Below, piece by piece: positions 21,540 through 30,449 of a stretch of DNA of 64,000 bases (within the stretch, counting starts at the first letter, position 1; every line of letters begins with the position of its first letter). A program made the position numbers and the translations under genes. The stretch lies in NCBI GenBank assembly GCA_963575745.1, contig CAUYUJ010015287.1, forward strand, positions 214,711-278,710, read 5' to 3'. This DNA is from Prorocentrum cordatum (Eukaryota; Sar; Dinophyceae; Prorocentrales; Prorocentraceae). Below the pieces are notes generated by a model. It had not been told where the DNA came from. It made no database searches and saw nothing but the letters and a program-made list of their open reading frames with translations.

Positions 21540-22110
21540 CTTGCTCGCCGCCGAGAGCGGCTCCCGGGCCGGACGCCCGGGTCGGCGCCCGAGCCGGCGC
21601 CCGGGCGCCGGAAAATCGAGTTCCGAGGCGGCGCCGAAAAAAGGCCATTCCAATACACATTTTTCTTTCGAAAATGCTGAATTTCTGCTTCCGGCGCCCG
21701 GGAGGGAGGCCGTCCGGGCCGATTCCGGAGCTCGGGCCGGCACCCGGCCCGGCTCCCGGGCCGGACGCCCGGGTCGGCGCCCGAGCCGGCGCCCGGGCGC
21801 CAGAAAATCGAGTTTCGAGGCGGCGCCGAAAAAAGGCCATTTCAATACACATTTTTCTTTCGAAAATGCTGAATTTCTGCTTCCGGCGCCCGGGAGGCCG
21901 TCCGGGCCGATTCCGGAGCCTGGGCCGGCACCCGGCCCGGCTCCCGGGCCGGACGCCCGGGTCGGCGCCCGAGCCGGCGCCCGGGCGCCGGAAAATCGAG
22001 TTCCGAGGCGGCGCCGAAAAAAGGCCATTCCAATACACATTTTTCTTTCGAAAATGCTGAATTTCTGCTTCCGGCGCCCTGGAAGCCGTCCGGGCCGATT
22101 CCGGCCCCGA
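21540..22110. repeat. ~190-bp GC-rich satellite, block 1 (three units)
   Basis: The word TTTTCTTTCGAAAATGCTGA recurs at 21661, 21853 and 22041, a period of 188-192 bp. Each unit carries GGCGCCCGAGCCGGCGCCCG, then GGAAAATCGAGTTCCGAGGC, and an ATTCCAATACACA word. A second block lies at 33778-34330. Several frames stay open through the units on both strands; these are not proteins. Confidence 0.85.
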
Positions 22111-22117
22111 CAATCCT

Positions 22118-22250
22118 GGGATCAAACTTCTTTGGTCCAGATCAAGTTTCCTGATCCGGATCAATTTTCTTGCTCGGGAACAAGAATTGGATCAAGATTT
22201 TTGATCTTGGTTACTAATATATAGCTGGATCAAGTTTCTTGATCCAGTAT
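22118..22250. repeat. GATCAAG/CTTGATC inverted-repeat cluster, copy 1
   Basis: Several short palindromic words (GATCAAGTTTCTTGATCC, TTGGATCAAGATTTTTGATC) lie at the edge of the 190-bp satellite. A comparable cluster sits on the opposite side of the second satellite block (33655-33775). Confidence 0.65.
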
Positions 22251-22399
22251 ATGCGCGCGCCACGCGTGCTCGGGACGCCCGCATGTCACGTAAAAGGGAC
22301 CGAGGGTAAAGCATAGTGGATCGGTCCGTGATGAATGCCGCGTGTCGGTTTAGTTTGGGATACCACCCCAATGGGGTATGATAGCAAAGGGATTAACCA

Positions 22400-22665
22400 T
22401 TACAGGCCTTCAAAGTTTGGAAATTTGAACGTTTCCAAACTTTAACAGTTTGGGCATCCAGAGGGCGCCAAAGTTTGAACGTTTGAAAATCTGAAGTTTG
22501 GAAATTTGAAAGTTGCAGAACACTGCACAGCTTCAGAGTTCAAACTTTCAAACTTTCAAACTTTGCATGTGTACCCCATTCAAAGTTTGAACATTTGAAA
22601 GTGTCAAAGTTTGAATTTTGAAAATTTCCAAACTTTGAAACTTTGAAAGTTTGAAGGTTTACAGA
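22400..22665. repeat. CAAAGTTTGAA / TTCAAACTTTG repeat
   Basis: About 260 bp of AAAGTTTGAAC, TTTGAAAATT and CAAACTTTCAAACTTTG words in both orientations. No gene is visible. Confidence 0.75.
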
Positions 22666-22669
22666 TGTG

Positions 22670-23065
22670 AGTAGGAATAGGGGATGGGGAATTGGACTAG
22701 GGAACAAGGAGTTTGGAGTAGGTAATACGGAGTAAGGAGTTAGGGGTGGTGATTAGGGCTTCGGGGGTAGAGAGTAGGGTGAGGAGTAGTGAACAGGCAG
22801 TTGAGACTAGGGAGAGGGCGGAGGTAGGGATTATATATTCTATAGGGAGTCGGGAAAAGAGACTAGAAAAACGAACCCACGGGTATCGGGCAAAGAGGGA
22901 GTACGGAGTAAGGAGTTAGGGGTGGTGATTAGGGCTTCGGGGGTAGAGAATACGGTGAGGAGTAGTGAGCAGGCAGTTGAGACTAGGGAGAGGGCGGAGG
23001 GTAGGGATTTTTTTTAATATTCCATGGGGAGTAGGGAAAAGAGACTGGGCAGTGAGGAGTAGGGA
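22670..23065. repeat. GGGAGTAGG-rich repeat with a ~175-bp-spaced duplication
   Basis: A block of about 100 bp (GTACGGAGTAAGGAGTTAGG, then GGTGGTGATTAGGGCTTCGG) near 22723 is repeated almost exactly near 22898. It is purine-rich and non-coding. Confidence 0.7.
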
Positions 23066-23066
23066 G

Positions 23067-23605
23067 TACACACACACGCACACACACGCACGCACACACG
23101 CACACACACACACACACCTCTCCCCCCCTCCTCACCCTTCCCCTTTATCCCCTCATTCCCTTCCCCCCTCACCCACCTCCTCCTCCCTCAACCTTCCAAT
23201 CCCTCGCCCTTCCCTTGTCCCACTTTCCTCCCCCCCCCGCCCCCTCCCCCCTTCCACACCTCCGCCCCCCCGCCCCCCTGCTCTCCCCCTGCAACCCCTC
23301 AACCGCCACTCCCCTCTCTCCCTTCTCCCCCTCCCCCCCACCATCTCCCCCTCCGCCCCTCTCCCCTCTTTCCTCCCCCCCGCTCCCCCCCCCCTCCCCC
23401 CCCAACCCAACCCAACCCAACCCCACCCACCACCACCACCACACCACCACCACCCACCCCACCACCCACACCCACCACCACCACCACCACCACCACCACC
23501 ACCACCACCACCCACCACCACACACACACACACAGACACACATACACACTGACACGCAGACACACAGCCACACAGACACACAGACGCACACACATGATAA
23601 TGGTA
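23067..23605. repeat. CA, CCT and CCA low-complexity tract
   Basis: It begins with (CA)n/(CGCA)n, passes through 280 bp of C/T-only sequence, then (CCCAA)n, (CCA)n and (CA)n ending near 23598. All ORFs across it are compositional. In 23606-24050 I see TCATA and CTC-rich sequence but no gene. Confidence 0.9.
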
Positions 23606-24050
23606 TTCTCTAAAATCTAGCACAGCAGTGCACGGCATATCATATCATATATTATAGAATAGAGTAGCACTGCGTTGCTCAGCATAGCACAGCATGGCGT
23701 CACACACCTGGGGCCCAACTGGGTCAGCGGCTTATGTCTCGCACTAGTCAAACCATGAGGGGGGCGTCTGACCTGAGAAGTGGGCCGCGGGCTGTGTTCC
23801 TCCTCCCCCTCCTCCTCTTCCTCCTCTTCCTCCTCTTCCTCCTCCTCCCACCCTTCCTTCTCATCCTCATCCTCCTCCCTCTCCTCCTCATCCCCCCCGA
23901 CGACCATTACTATTTCGAGTGCTGCTACTACGTTTGCTGCGTTTGGTTCCCGAGCTCACCCCTGCACTTTGTGTTGTCTTATATGATCCTCCCTTCTCAC
24001 TCCTCGACAGCCATTCTGGCTCCAGGCGCCCACCGTATTTCTCCATATCA

Positions 24051-24560
24051 TATGCCTGTGAAAGAGAAGAGGGCATGCAACCTTGGCCCGATCGCCCCGA
24101 CTTCAACTTCAAAATTCGACGCTGCGTTCAAAAGGTATGCTGATGCCACTCCCTCTAAGGATATATTTTCGTTCGGCTCGTACACTTCTTTGAGACGGTC
24201 TCAGGGAGCGGATTGGGATGGCATCAAATACATGAAGCCTCTTTTGCTAGCTTTGTGTGCAGAGACAGCACACATCCGTTTCCTTCCTCTAGAAATGCGT
24301 TCGGCGGTTGGTCGGTTCATCAAGTATTATAAGACGAGGTACGACATCGATATCAATACAACTACGTTCAATAACTTTGATTTCTCACGGACAATTGGCT
24401 ATCAGATATTGAATGCATTGGCTCATCTACGGGCGCTGCTCAGAAAAACCTACAGGTACGGCCAGCTGGTCAAGCGATTATCCTTTTCAGAGAAGAATGA
24501 GCTCGACAGTTTCTTGATGGAGGCTCTTGGGGCATCGGGGGCACTGCAAATGTATCACCC
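24051..24560 (+). CDS. Hypothetical protein fragment
   Basis: Within a longer open frame, the part from MPVKEKRACNLGPIAPTSTS to FLMEALGASGALQM has the residue balance of a real globular protein, whereas both flanks are CTC-encoded Leu/Pro runs. Words such as YMKPLLLALCAETAHIRFLP, and KYYKTRYDIDINTTTFNNFD then FSRTIGYQIL, look helical. I recognise no family. It could be one exon or a decayed gene fragment and might belong with the coding segment at 25227-25971. Start and end are uncertain. Confidence 0.4.
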
Positions 24561-24564
24561 GCAT

Positions 24565-25020
24565 CGGTTGGCTATTCCGTCCCTTCCTCCGCCTCCTGCT
24601 CCGCCTCATCCTCCTCCTTCTTCTCCTCCTTTCCTCTTCCTCCTCCACCTCCCCCTCCTCCCCCCCCTCCTCCTCCACTACAAGAGCGCGCACCACATAA
24701 CCACACTCACCTCATACGAAATTTGCCACGTTCCGCCTGCTACGACCATTACTATTTAGGGCTGCTAGAACTACTACAACTACTACAACAACTACTACCA
24801 CCACGACTTCGAATACGGCTCCTACTACTGCCACTGCCGCCACGAATACTGCTAATACTACTACTGCCATTGCCGCCAGTAGCACTACTAGTACGACTAC
24901 CACTACTACTACGACTGTTGATACTAGTGTCATTACTGGTACTACATGCACTACCGCTACTCTGATTACCGATAATACAAGTACTACTTCTACTACGACT
25001 ACAAATTCTACTACACATCT
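24565..25020. repeat. CCT-rich tract and (ACT)n-type microsatellite
   Basis: Cytosine-rich CTC words (24580-24680) are followed by about 250 bp of ACT/CTA units with interruptions. In 25021-25226 no gene is clear. Confidence 0.8.
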
Positions 25021-25226
25021 TGAAACGATTATGTTTGCAAGTATCCCCGTTGCAATTGAGACTACGACGAGCAGTACCATAACTACGATATACTCAGTGG
25101 CTAGTTTCGTAGAGGTGTACCTTCTGGTTAAGTATGGTTATGTGGTGCGCGCTGTTGCACTGGAACTAGCAAACGATACAACGATACATTAGCACTGTAC
25201 CAAATGCTCGTCACGAGGTTCACGAT

Positions 25227-25971
25227 TTGATTGACAAGTCTGATCTGTCTGGTGCTTCCGACCCTGAGGACCACCACGGTGCCGACATCACCCCTCCTTC
25301 AGCCACCCGCGCGCTCGCTTGTCGCAGCAGCCCTGCTCGTGCCAGCAGCCCTCCAGCCAGCAAACTGTTCGAGTCAGACAGTGATATCAGTGTTGATTCC
25401 AGCGGTGTGCCTAAATGTTTCGGCGCCAGCTCCAGCAATGTCGATGATATGAGTGCAGGGGGCACGTTGTTCAGCGCAGCAGTTGAGAGGTCGTCGGAAC
25501 CACTACCTACAGCCCGTGGGGGGATGAAAAAACTGTCAGGTGTTAAGAAAAAGCCAGCGAGTTGTCATCCCGTTTCAGCTACTAAAAGTTTCGGCATGGT
25601 TCGCATGTGTCGGTACACGACAGCATCGTATCTTCTTCAGCAAGACGTTGACAAACCTGGGAAATGGACTTCTATTGTGAATGTTGGGAATTGCGATAAT
25701 CATGCTGCCATTGCGAAGCAAATTTTCGATTACATTATACAGAATAAGAGCACGAAAGAGAAAGCAATCGCGATGAAATGCAAATTGGTTGAGGAATCAC
25801 GGAATAAGACGAGTAGAGCTATCAAAAAAAAAAACAGCTGTTGCAACAGATTCTCACGAGGAGCCTCACGAGGAATCCGAGCCTGAGGGTGCGGCAGTCT
25901 CAGGCGTGTTCTCTGAATCACCCAACGATGGTGATGGCGCTCCTTGGTGGGAGGACTTGTAAGTTCGATTG
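25227..25971 (+). pseudogene. Hypothetical protein with acidic C-terminal tail, frameshifted at an A11 run
   Basis: The 5' part (25227-25834) has a low-complexity Ser/Pro-rich start and a structured segment (KSFGMVRMCRYTTASYLLQQ, then WTSIVNVGNCDNHAAIAKQI and FDYIIQNKSTKEKAIAMKC). At the run of 11 A at 25824-25834 the frame is lost. One base fewer would continue into an acidic tail (ATDSHEEPHEESEPEGAAVS, then ending GDGAPWWEDL and TAA at 25969-25971). The tail reads as sensible protein, so I infer either a real single-base indel or a sequencing error in the A run. No family is recognised; upstream exons are possible. Confidence 0.5.
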
Positions 25972-26044
25972 GAGCAAGTCTACAACACAAAAAAAAAAAA
26001 AAAAAACATCGAAACAATCAAGCTAAACAAAACGGCGCTCACAC

Positions 26045-26480
26045 GTGCCAGGGCTTCGAAAGGGGAGGTACATTACACGCCGCATGTGTTCAGGGGAGGT
26101 ATCTCACACGCTGCATGCGATCAGGGGAAGTATCTTACACGCCCCATGTGGTCAGGGGAAGTATCTTACACGCCCCGTGTGATCAGGGGAAGTCTCTTAC
26201 ACGCCGCATGTGATCAGGGGAAGTATCTTACACGCCCCATGTGATCAGGGGAAGTATCGTACACGCCGCATGTGATCAGGGGAAATACCTTACACGCCGC
26301 ATGTGGTCAGGGGAAGTATCTTACACGCCGCATGTGATCAGGGGGGTATCGTACACGCCGCTTGCGATCAGGGGAAGTATGGTACACGCCGCGTGTGATC
26401 AGGGGAAGTATCGTGCATGTGATCAGGCGTTGTCTGCCAGAGCTCTGGGGAAGTATCTTGAACGCCGCTTGTGACCAGTC
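26045..26480. repeat. 31-bp tandem repeat array
   Basis: The unit is approximately GGGGAAGTATCTTACACGCC followed by GCATGTGATCA, repeated about 13 times with substitutions and a few length changes. It has no spacers, so it is not CRISPR-like. Confidence 0.85.
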
Positions 26481-26584
26481 TTTACCCGCGAGTGCTCTGA
26501 CACGCTCACAGCACACACGAAGTAAAACTATAGACAGCATGCGCTCGAAGCACACACATAGTGATGTATTGACAATCAGATGCA

Positions 26585-26820
26585 CACTCACAGCAAGACT
26601 CACACTCGCACTCAGACTCAGTCACAGTCAGACTCACAGTCATACTCACACTCACAGTGAGACTCAAACTCAGACTCATACTCACACTCATACTAGGACT
26701 ATTGACAGCCACAGTCAGACTCACACACACAGTCAGACTCACTCACAGGCAGACTCACAGTCAGCCTTACGTTAACACTCATAGCCAGACTCACTACAGT
26801 AGGACCCAGACTCAGTGATT
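26585..26820. repeat. Degenerate ACTCACAGTCAG hexamer-type repeat
   Basis: Words ACTCAC, AGTCAG and ACTCAG alternate irregularly. A sibling array on the other strand sense (GAGTCTGAGTAT) is at 51010-51760. Confidence 0.75.
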
Positions 26821-27901
26821 TTACATCACAGATTCCAAGTCAATGTGTTGTTGCTGCCTTCGACCATTGCCATCTATCCTCGAGCTGCCAAGTGGTGTTG
26901 GTAACTGACCCGCTCTGCGCCAGAATGGCGCCCAAAGGCATCGGCCCCCGACCTGCTGCTGCCGACCCCGTCAAGGGCGCCAAGGTTGCCAAGCGCCCAT
27001 CGGCCGTCGTGGCCGCCCCCCCCCAACAGATTCGGAGGAACCCGTGAAAAAACCCAGGGCTGACAAGAGCGCCCTAGATGGGCGCATCGAGGAGTTCCAA
27101 AAGATCATGGGCAAGGAGCTTCAGTTCGGTAAACGAGTTTCCCTTTCAGCTCGGGTTGGACACAGCATAACACAACACTCACACACAGGATCCCACCCTT
27201 ACTTGTCTTTGGAGTCGTGCGCTCCTTTCTTTCTTTGGAGCCCGAGGAGCCAGACCCGAAGAAGACCAAAGAATTTTTCTCATCGGCGGAGATGTCGGCA
27301 CTCTGGCAGAAACTCAAGACTGCACGGAACAAGAGCGAGATGTCGGTGAGAGAAGCGTGGGATGCGATCGCAGCTTTACCAGCTCGCTCAGGAAAAGAAG
27401 AGAAAACAAATGATACTCTTTGGTTGTTCCTCAAGGATCCCAGCGGTGATCAGTGGAAGACAATGCTTGTCAAAGAGAGCAACAAGTTGACGAAATCATC
27501 TGTCAGTGGATCGAGGGAGAGACCCTTGTACAAAGGAGATCAGGTTACCCAACGTATACATCCTACTCGTCCTTACCTTTATGTTACCTCATGTTTCTCT
27601 CTCTCTATCTCTCTCATCCAGTATTTCAGGAGAATTGGAACAGATTCATGGAGAAGCGGAAGCAGCTGAGTTTATTCGGAAAGGTAAATTCAAGGAAACG
27701 AGGGATGAGGACGGGGACATCTGCTATATCAAAAACGAGAAGTACAGGGAGACTTCGACCAGGGAGGAGATCACTGCAGAAGTTGAGAAGTCCAATGGGG
27801 CGCCTGTATCTAGCAAGTGGTGCACGCAATGCGCAACACTGAACACATCAAACCAATTTTGAAACAGTTTGAAACGGTTTTAACATACCTGGAAACAACC
27901 A

Positions 27902-27967
27902 AAAACTATTACAGATGCATTACAGATGTATTACGTAATGCATCTGTAATGCATCTGTAATAGTTTT
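27902..27967. repeat. 66-bp near-perfect palindrome inside an intron
   Basis: The arms CTATTACAGATGCATTACAG and its reverse complement meet at TTAC/GTAA between 27934 and 27935. Only one base pair of 33 is mismatched. It lies inside the inferred intron 27817-28088. Confidence 0.9.
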
Positions 27968-28346
27968 ACGTGGATCATTGTATGGTTTCAGTTTGAATTT
28001 GTAAGGTAGTATTCGCTTCTGATGCTTTCAGTTTTTGTTCAGGGCTCGTCAGTCGTGACATTGTGTGTACGCTTGTTCGATCTCCTAGGTCTAGGCGTGT
28101 CGACGCATCGGAGTACGACCAACACTCAACTGTCATGAGCTCTTGGTTCGAGGCTGAGACCGCCAGCTCGATGTTCGGTGCCGTCATGAAGAAGCCCGCA
28201 GGCAAGCCGCTGCCGCCAGAACACTCGGATGCTGACGGCGCTGGCGACGAACATGATCATGGGGAACCTCCAGCGCCCAAGGTGTGACCGTATCCTACTA
28301 TTTCTTATCACCTTCTCTTATCCTCACTCTCATTCCTACCCCTCAG

Positions 28347-28649
28347 AACGATATCGAGACGATCAAGGCTGCGACGAGGAAGGCGATCAACACCATGAAC
28401 AAGCTGACCCTGAAGGCCCAGGACTACTCCGTGCGCTGCAAGGCCGACAAGCTCGCGAAGCCCACCAAGGATGCATTGTTGGACACGTCTAAGCAGGCCG
28501 AGGCAGTCGCCAAGACGCTCAGGGCGGCGCTGGCCAAGCGGACCCCAGACAAGAAGGAGATGAAGAGGGAGATGATGAACGCAGCCAGACCCATGGTCTC
28601 CTCAAAGGAGCTCTTCACGAACAAGGCTTTCTTCAAGAAGTCAGACTAG
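28347..28649 (+). CDS. Terminal exon of the multi-exon hypothetical gene
   Basis: A 100-residue exon beginning NDIETIKAATRKAINTMNKL and ending FFKKSD-stop. It follows a short intron 28282-28346 (GTGTGA to CCTCAG, pyrimidine-rich) whose removal keeps the frame of the preceding exon (PPAPK). The residues are strongly Lys/Ala-rich and predicted helical. This is the best-preserved exon of the locus. Confidence 0.6.
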   Translation, partial: NDIETIKAATRKAINTMNKLTLKAQDYSVRCKADKLAKPTKDALLDTSKQAEAVAKTLRAALAKRTPDKKEMKREMMNAARPMVSSKELFTNKAFFKKSD

Positions 28650-29260
28650 AGTATGATTTCGAGTTGAATGCTACGACGTGCGTTGGCCAATCATCAATGG
28701 TTACGTTCGATTGTGGCTGATGGTATCGATTGGATGTTGTGGCTGATGGTATCGATTTCCATATTTTGCAGTTTGCTGGTGTTGGTGGATTCTCGCTAAC
28801 AGGCCTTCCTTCACCACGCTCAATGTGGCCCCCAGGGACGCCTCGAATCACCCACAATTTCCTCATGCACGGCCTGCGGGCCCACCTGGGCCCGAGTGTG
28901 CCTGTCCGAACGGGGCCCGCCAGCGGCGCAGGGCGCGCATAAGGAAATGTTGGGGGCCTCGAGGCGCCCCTGGGGGCCACATTAGCCTAAGTTGCATCCT
29001 GTTGCGCATCGCCCCATTAGGAGCGGAGGCGCATGGCGCGCATGAGGCAATGCCTGATGCACTAGTTTGAATTTCAGTTATAGTAATGATGCACTCAATG
29101 GCATGGACCGTCCAGTGGGGAGATCCCAGCCTCGAGTTTCCGATACAGTAGTGATTACATGTGTGATGCGTCACTCCTCGCTGTTGCGCCCGCCCAACTG
29201 TGGACCTCGTCCGTTGGAGAACGTGCGACCCTTGCGCGTGCGCATCGTTGTTCCTCCTGC
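28650..29260. other. Intergenic stretch, no gene seen
   Basis: It contains a short direct repeat (TGGCTGATGGTATCGATT, about 28716 and 28742) and a pair of related GGGGCCC-rich words near 28820-28990. I find no supported coding region. Confidence 0.5.
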
Positions 29261-29265
29261 TCCTC

Positions 29266-29430
29266 CTTGGGAAGGAGGAGGAGGATGAGGATGAAGATGA
29301 GGAGGAGGAGGAGGAGGGGGAGGAGGAGGAGGAGGAGGAGGAGGAGGAGGAGGAGGAGGTGGATGAGGAGGAGGAGGAGGAGGAGGAGGAGGAGGAGGAG
29401 GAGCAGGAGCAGGAGGAGGAGGAGGCGGTG
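29266..29430. repeat. (GGA)n microsatellite
   Basis: A purine-only tract of about 160 bp of GGA and GGATGA units. Confidence 0.95.
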
Positions 29431-29714
29431 ATGGGACCGATTGTGAATACTATGGTCAGACTTCGCCACAGCATAAGACCGCCGAATTGAACAGTAGACA
29501 CCTAAACTATTGACAGAGTCGCAACCAGAGTTGTAAAGTGTAACCATAGTTGTACACATAGTAGTGGGAACGCAACATTCAATTCTGTCATCATACAACA
29601 AACAATCGCAACACTCAACAACTGCTCAACACATACCAATACATTTTCAAAGGTAGGGATTAGATAATACGGGCTCGGTGTCGATCGGGTATCCTGAAAT
29701 CGAAGACTGAGATG

Positions 29715-30060
29715 GTTTCGAAACTTTTGAGCGTTTGTAACGTTGAAACTTTTGGAACTTTTGAAACTATTGAAACGTTTGGAACTTTTGATAAGTTTGA
29801 AACTTTTGAAACGTTTGAAACTTTTGAAACGTCTGGCACGTTTGAACCTTTTTGAAATTGAGTGAAACCAGGTCAAAACCCTCGGGTGAACCAGGTTGGT
29901 CAAACCCCTCGGGAGAACCAGGTTGGTCAAAACCATCGGGAGCAACCTGGAGTCACGCAAAATCAGGAGGCGGAGAAGGAGGGGGAGGAGGAGGAGGTGA
30001 GTCAAATTTTCAAACGTGGAAAACTTTTGAAGTTTCAAACTTTTGAACTTTCAAACGTAT
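29715..30060. repeat. GAAACTTTTGAAACG repeat with an embedded AACCAGGTTGGTCAAA triplication
   Basis: TTTGAAACTTTTGAAACG words fill 29715-29860. Three copies of CCAGGTTGGTCAAA-type sequence at 29878-29950 and another TTTGAAG block follow. In 30061-30380 the sequence is rich in CAACATTCAACA words without coding signal. Confidence 0.7.
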
Positions 30061-30381
30061 GGGTTGGCATTCTAACACTGCAAGCTTTCCCTGTACATTG
30101 TCAAGCTTTATGATTTTATAACTTCCAAACTTGCAAGCTTTGAAGGCCCTTAATTTTTAAGCACTCTGATAAACTAGGGGTAACATAATGTTAAGAGCCA
30201 GTAGCGCTAACACTCAGCAACATTCAACGGACAACATAATGTTGAGAGCCAACAATACAAACATTCAACAACACCAACAACATTCAACACACGTCAACAT
30301 TCAGTAAACAATACAATGCCAACACTCAACACTACCGAACAACAATTCGCAACACGATGCCAACACTCGACACACGCAAAG

Positions 30382-30402
30382 CTCGTAGCCCATTTTGGCT
30401 CA
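30382..30402 (+). other. Probable degraded DinoSL relic
   Basis: Aligned to the DinoSL, the stretch keeps CGTAGC, then CATTTTGGCTCA in exact order, with one inserted C between the blocks and one A missing before the final G. A 12-base exact block plus an adjacent 6-base block is unlikely by chance in 64 kb. It lies 48 bases upstream of the start of an intronless ORF on the same strand. No splice-donor GT follows, so it is not an SL RNA gene. Confidence 0.6.
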
Positions 30403-30449
30403 GACCAGCCATCCAGGTACATACCACCACTTCTGGAAATCCATGTTTC

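Larger units (their letters stand above)
26925..28649 (+). pseudogene. Multi-exon hypothetical gene, frames damaged
   Basis: Exon 1 starts MAPKGIGPRPAAADPVKGAK; a run of nine C (27016-27024) breaks the frame, and the next frame reads TDSEEPVKKPRADKSALDGR up to a GTAAAC donor at 27129. Exon 2 (about 27254-27543) holds AEMSALWQKLKTARNKSEMS and DTLWLFLKDPSGDQW; its end fits best in another frame, so an indel near 27450 is likely. A GT-AG intron 27544-27629 joins in phase to GELEQIHGEAEAAEFIRKGK, then DEDGDICYI. Intron 27817-28088 joins to exon 4 (SEYDQHSTVMSSWFEAETAS), and intron 28282-28346 joins in phase to exon 5 (NDIETIKAATRKAINTMNKL, stop 28647). The W-x-DPS and GEAEA-x-EFI pattern resembles a large dinoflagellate family of unknown function, from memory. 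Lysine-rich; perhaps nuclear. Confidence 0.6.

Noticed and set aside
26045-26480. CRISPR-like array of 31-bp repeats
   Set aside because: Units abut without spacers and vary internally; this is a minisatellite in eukaryotic DNA.
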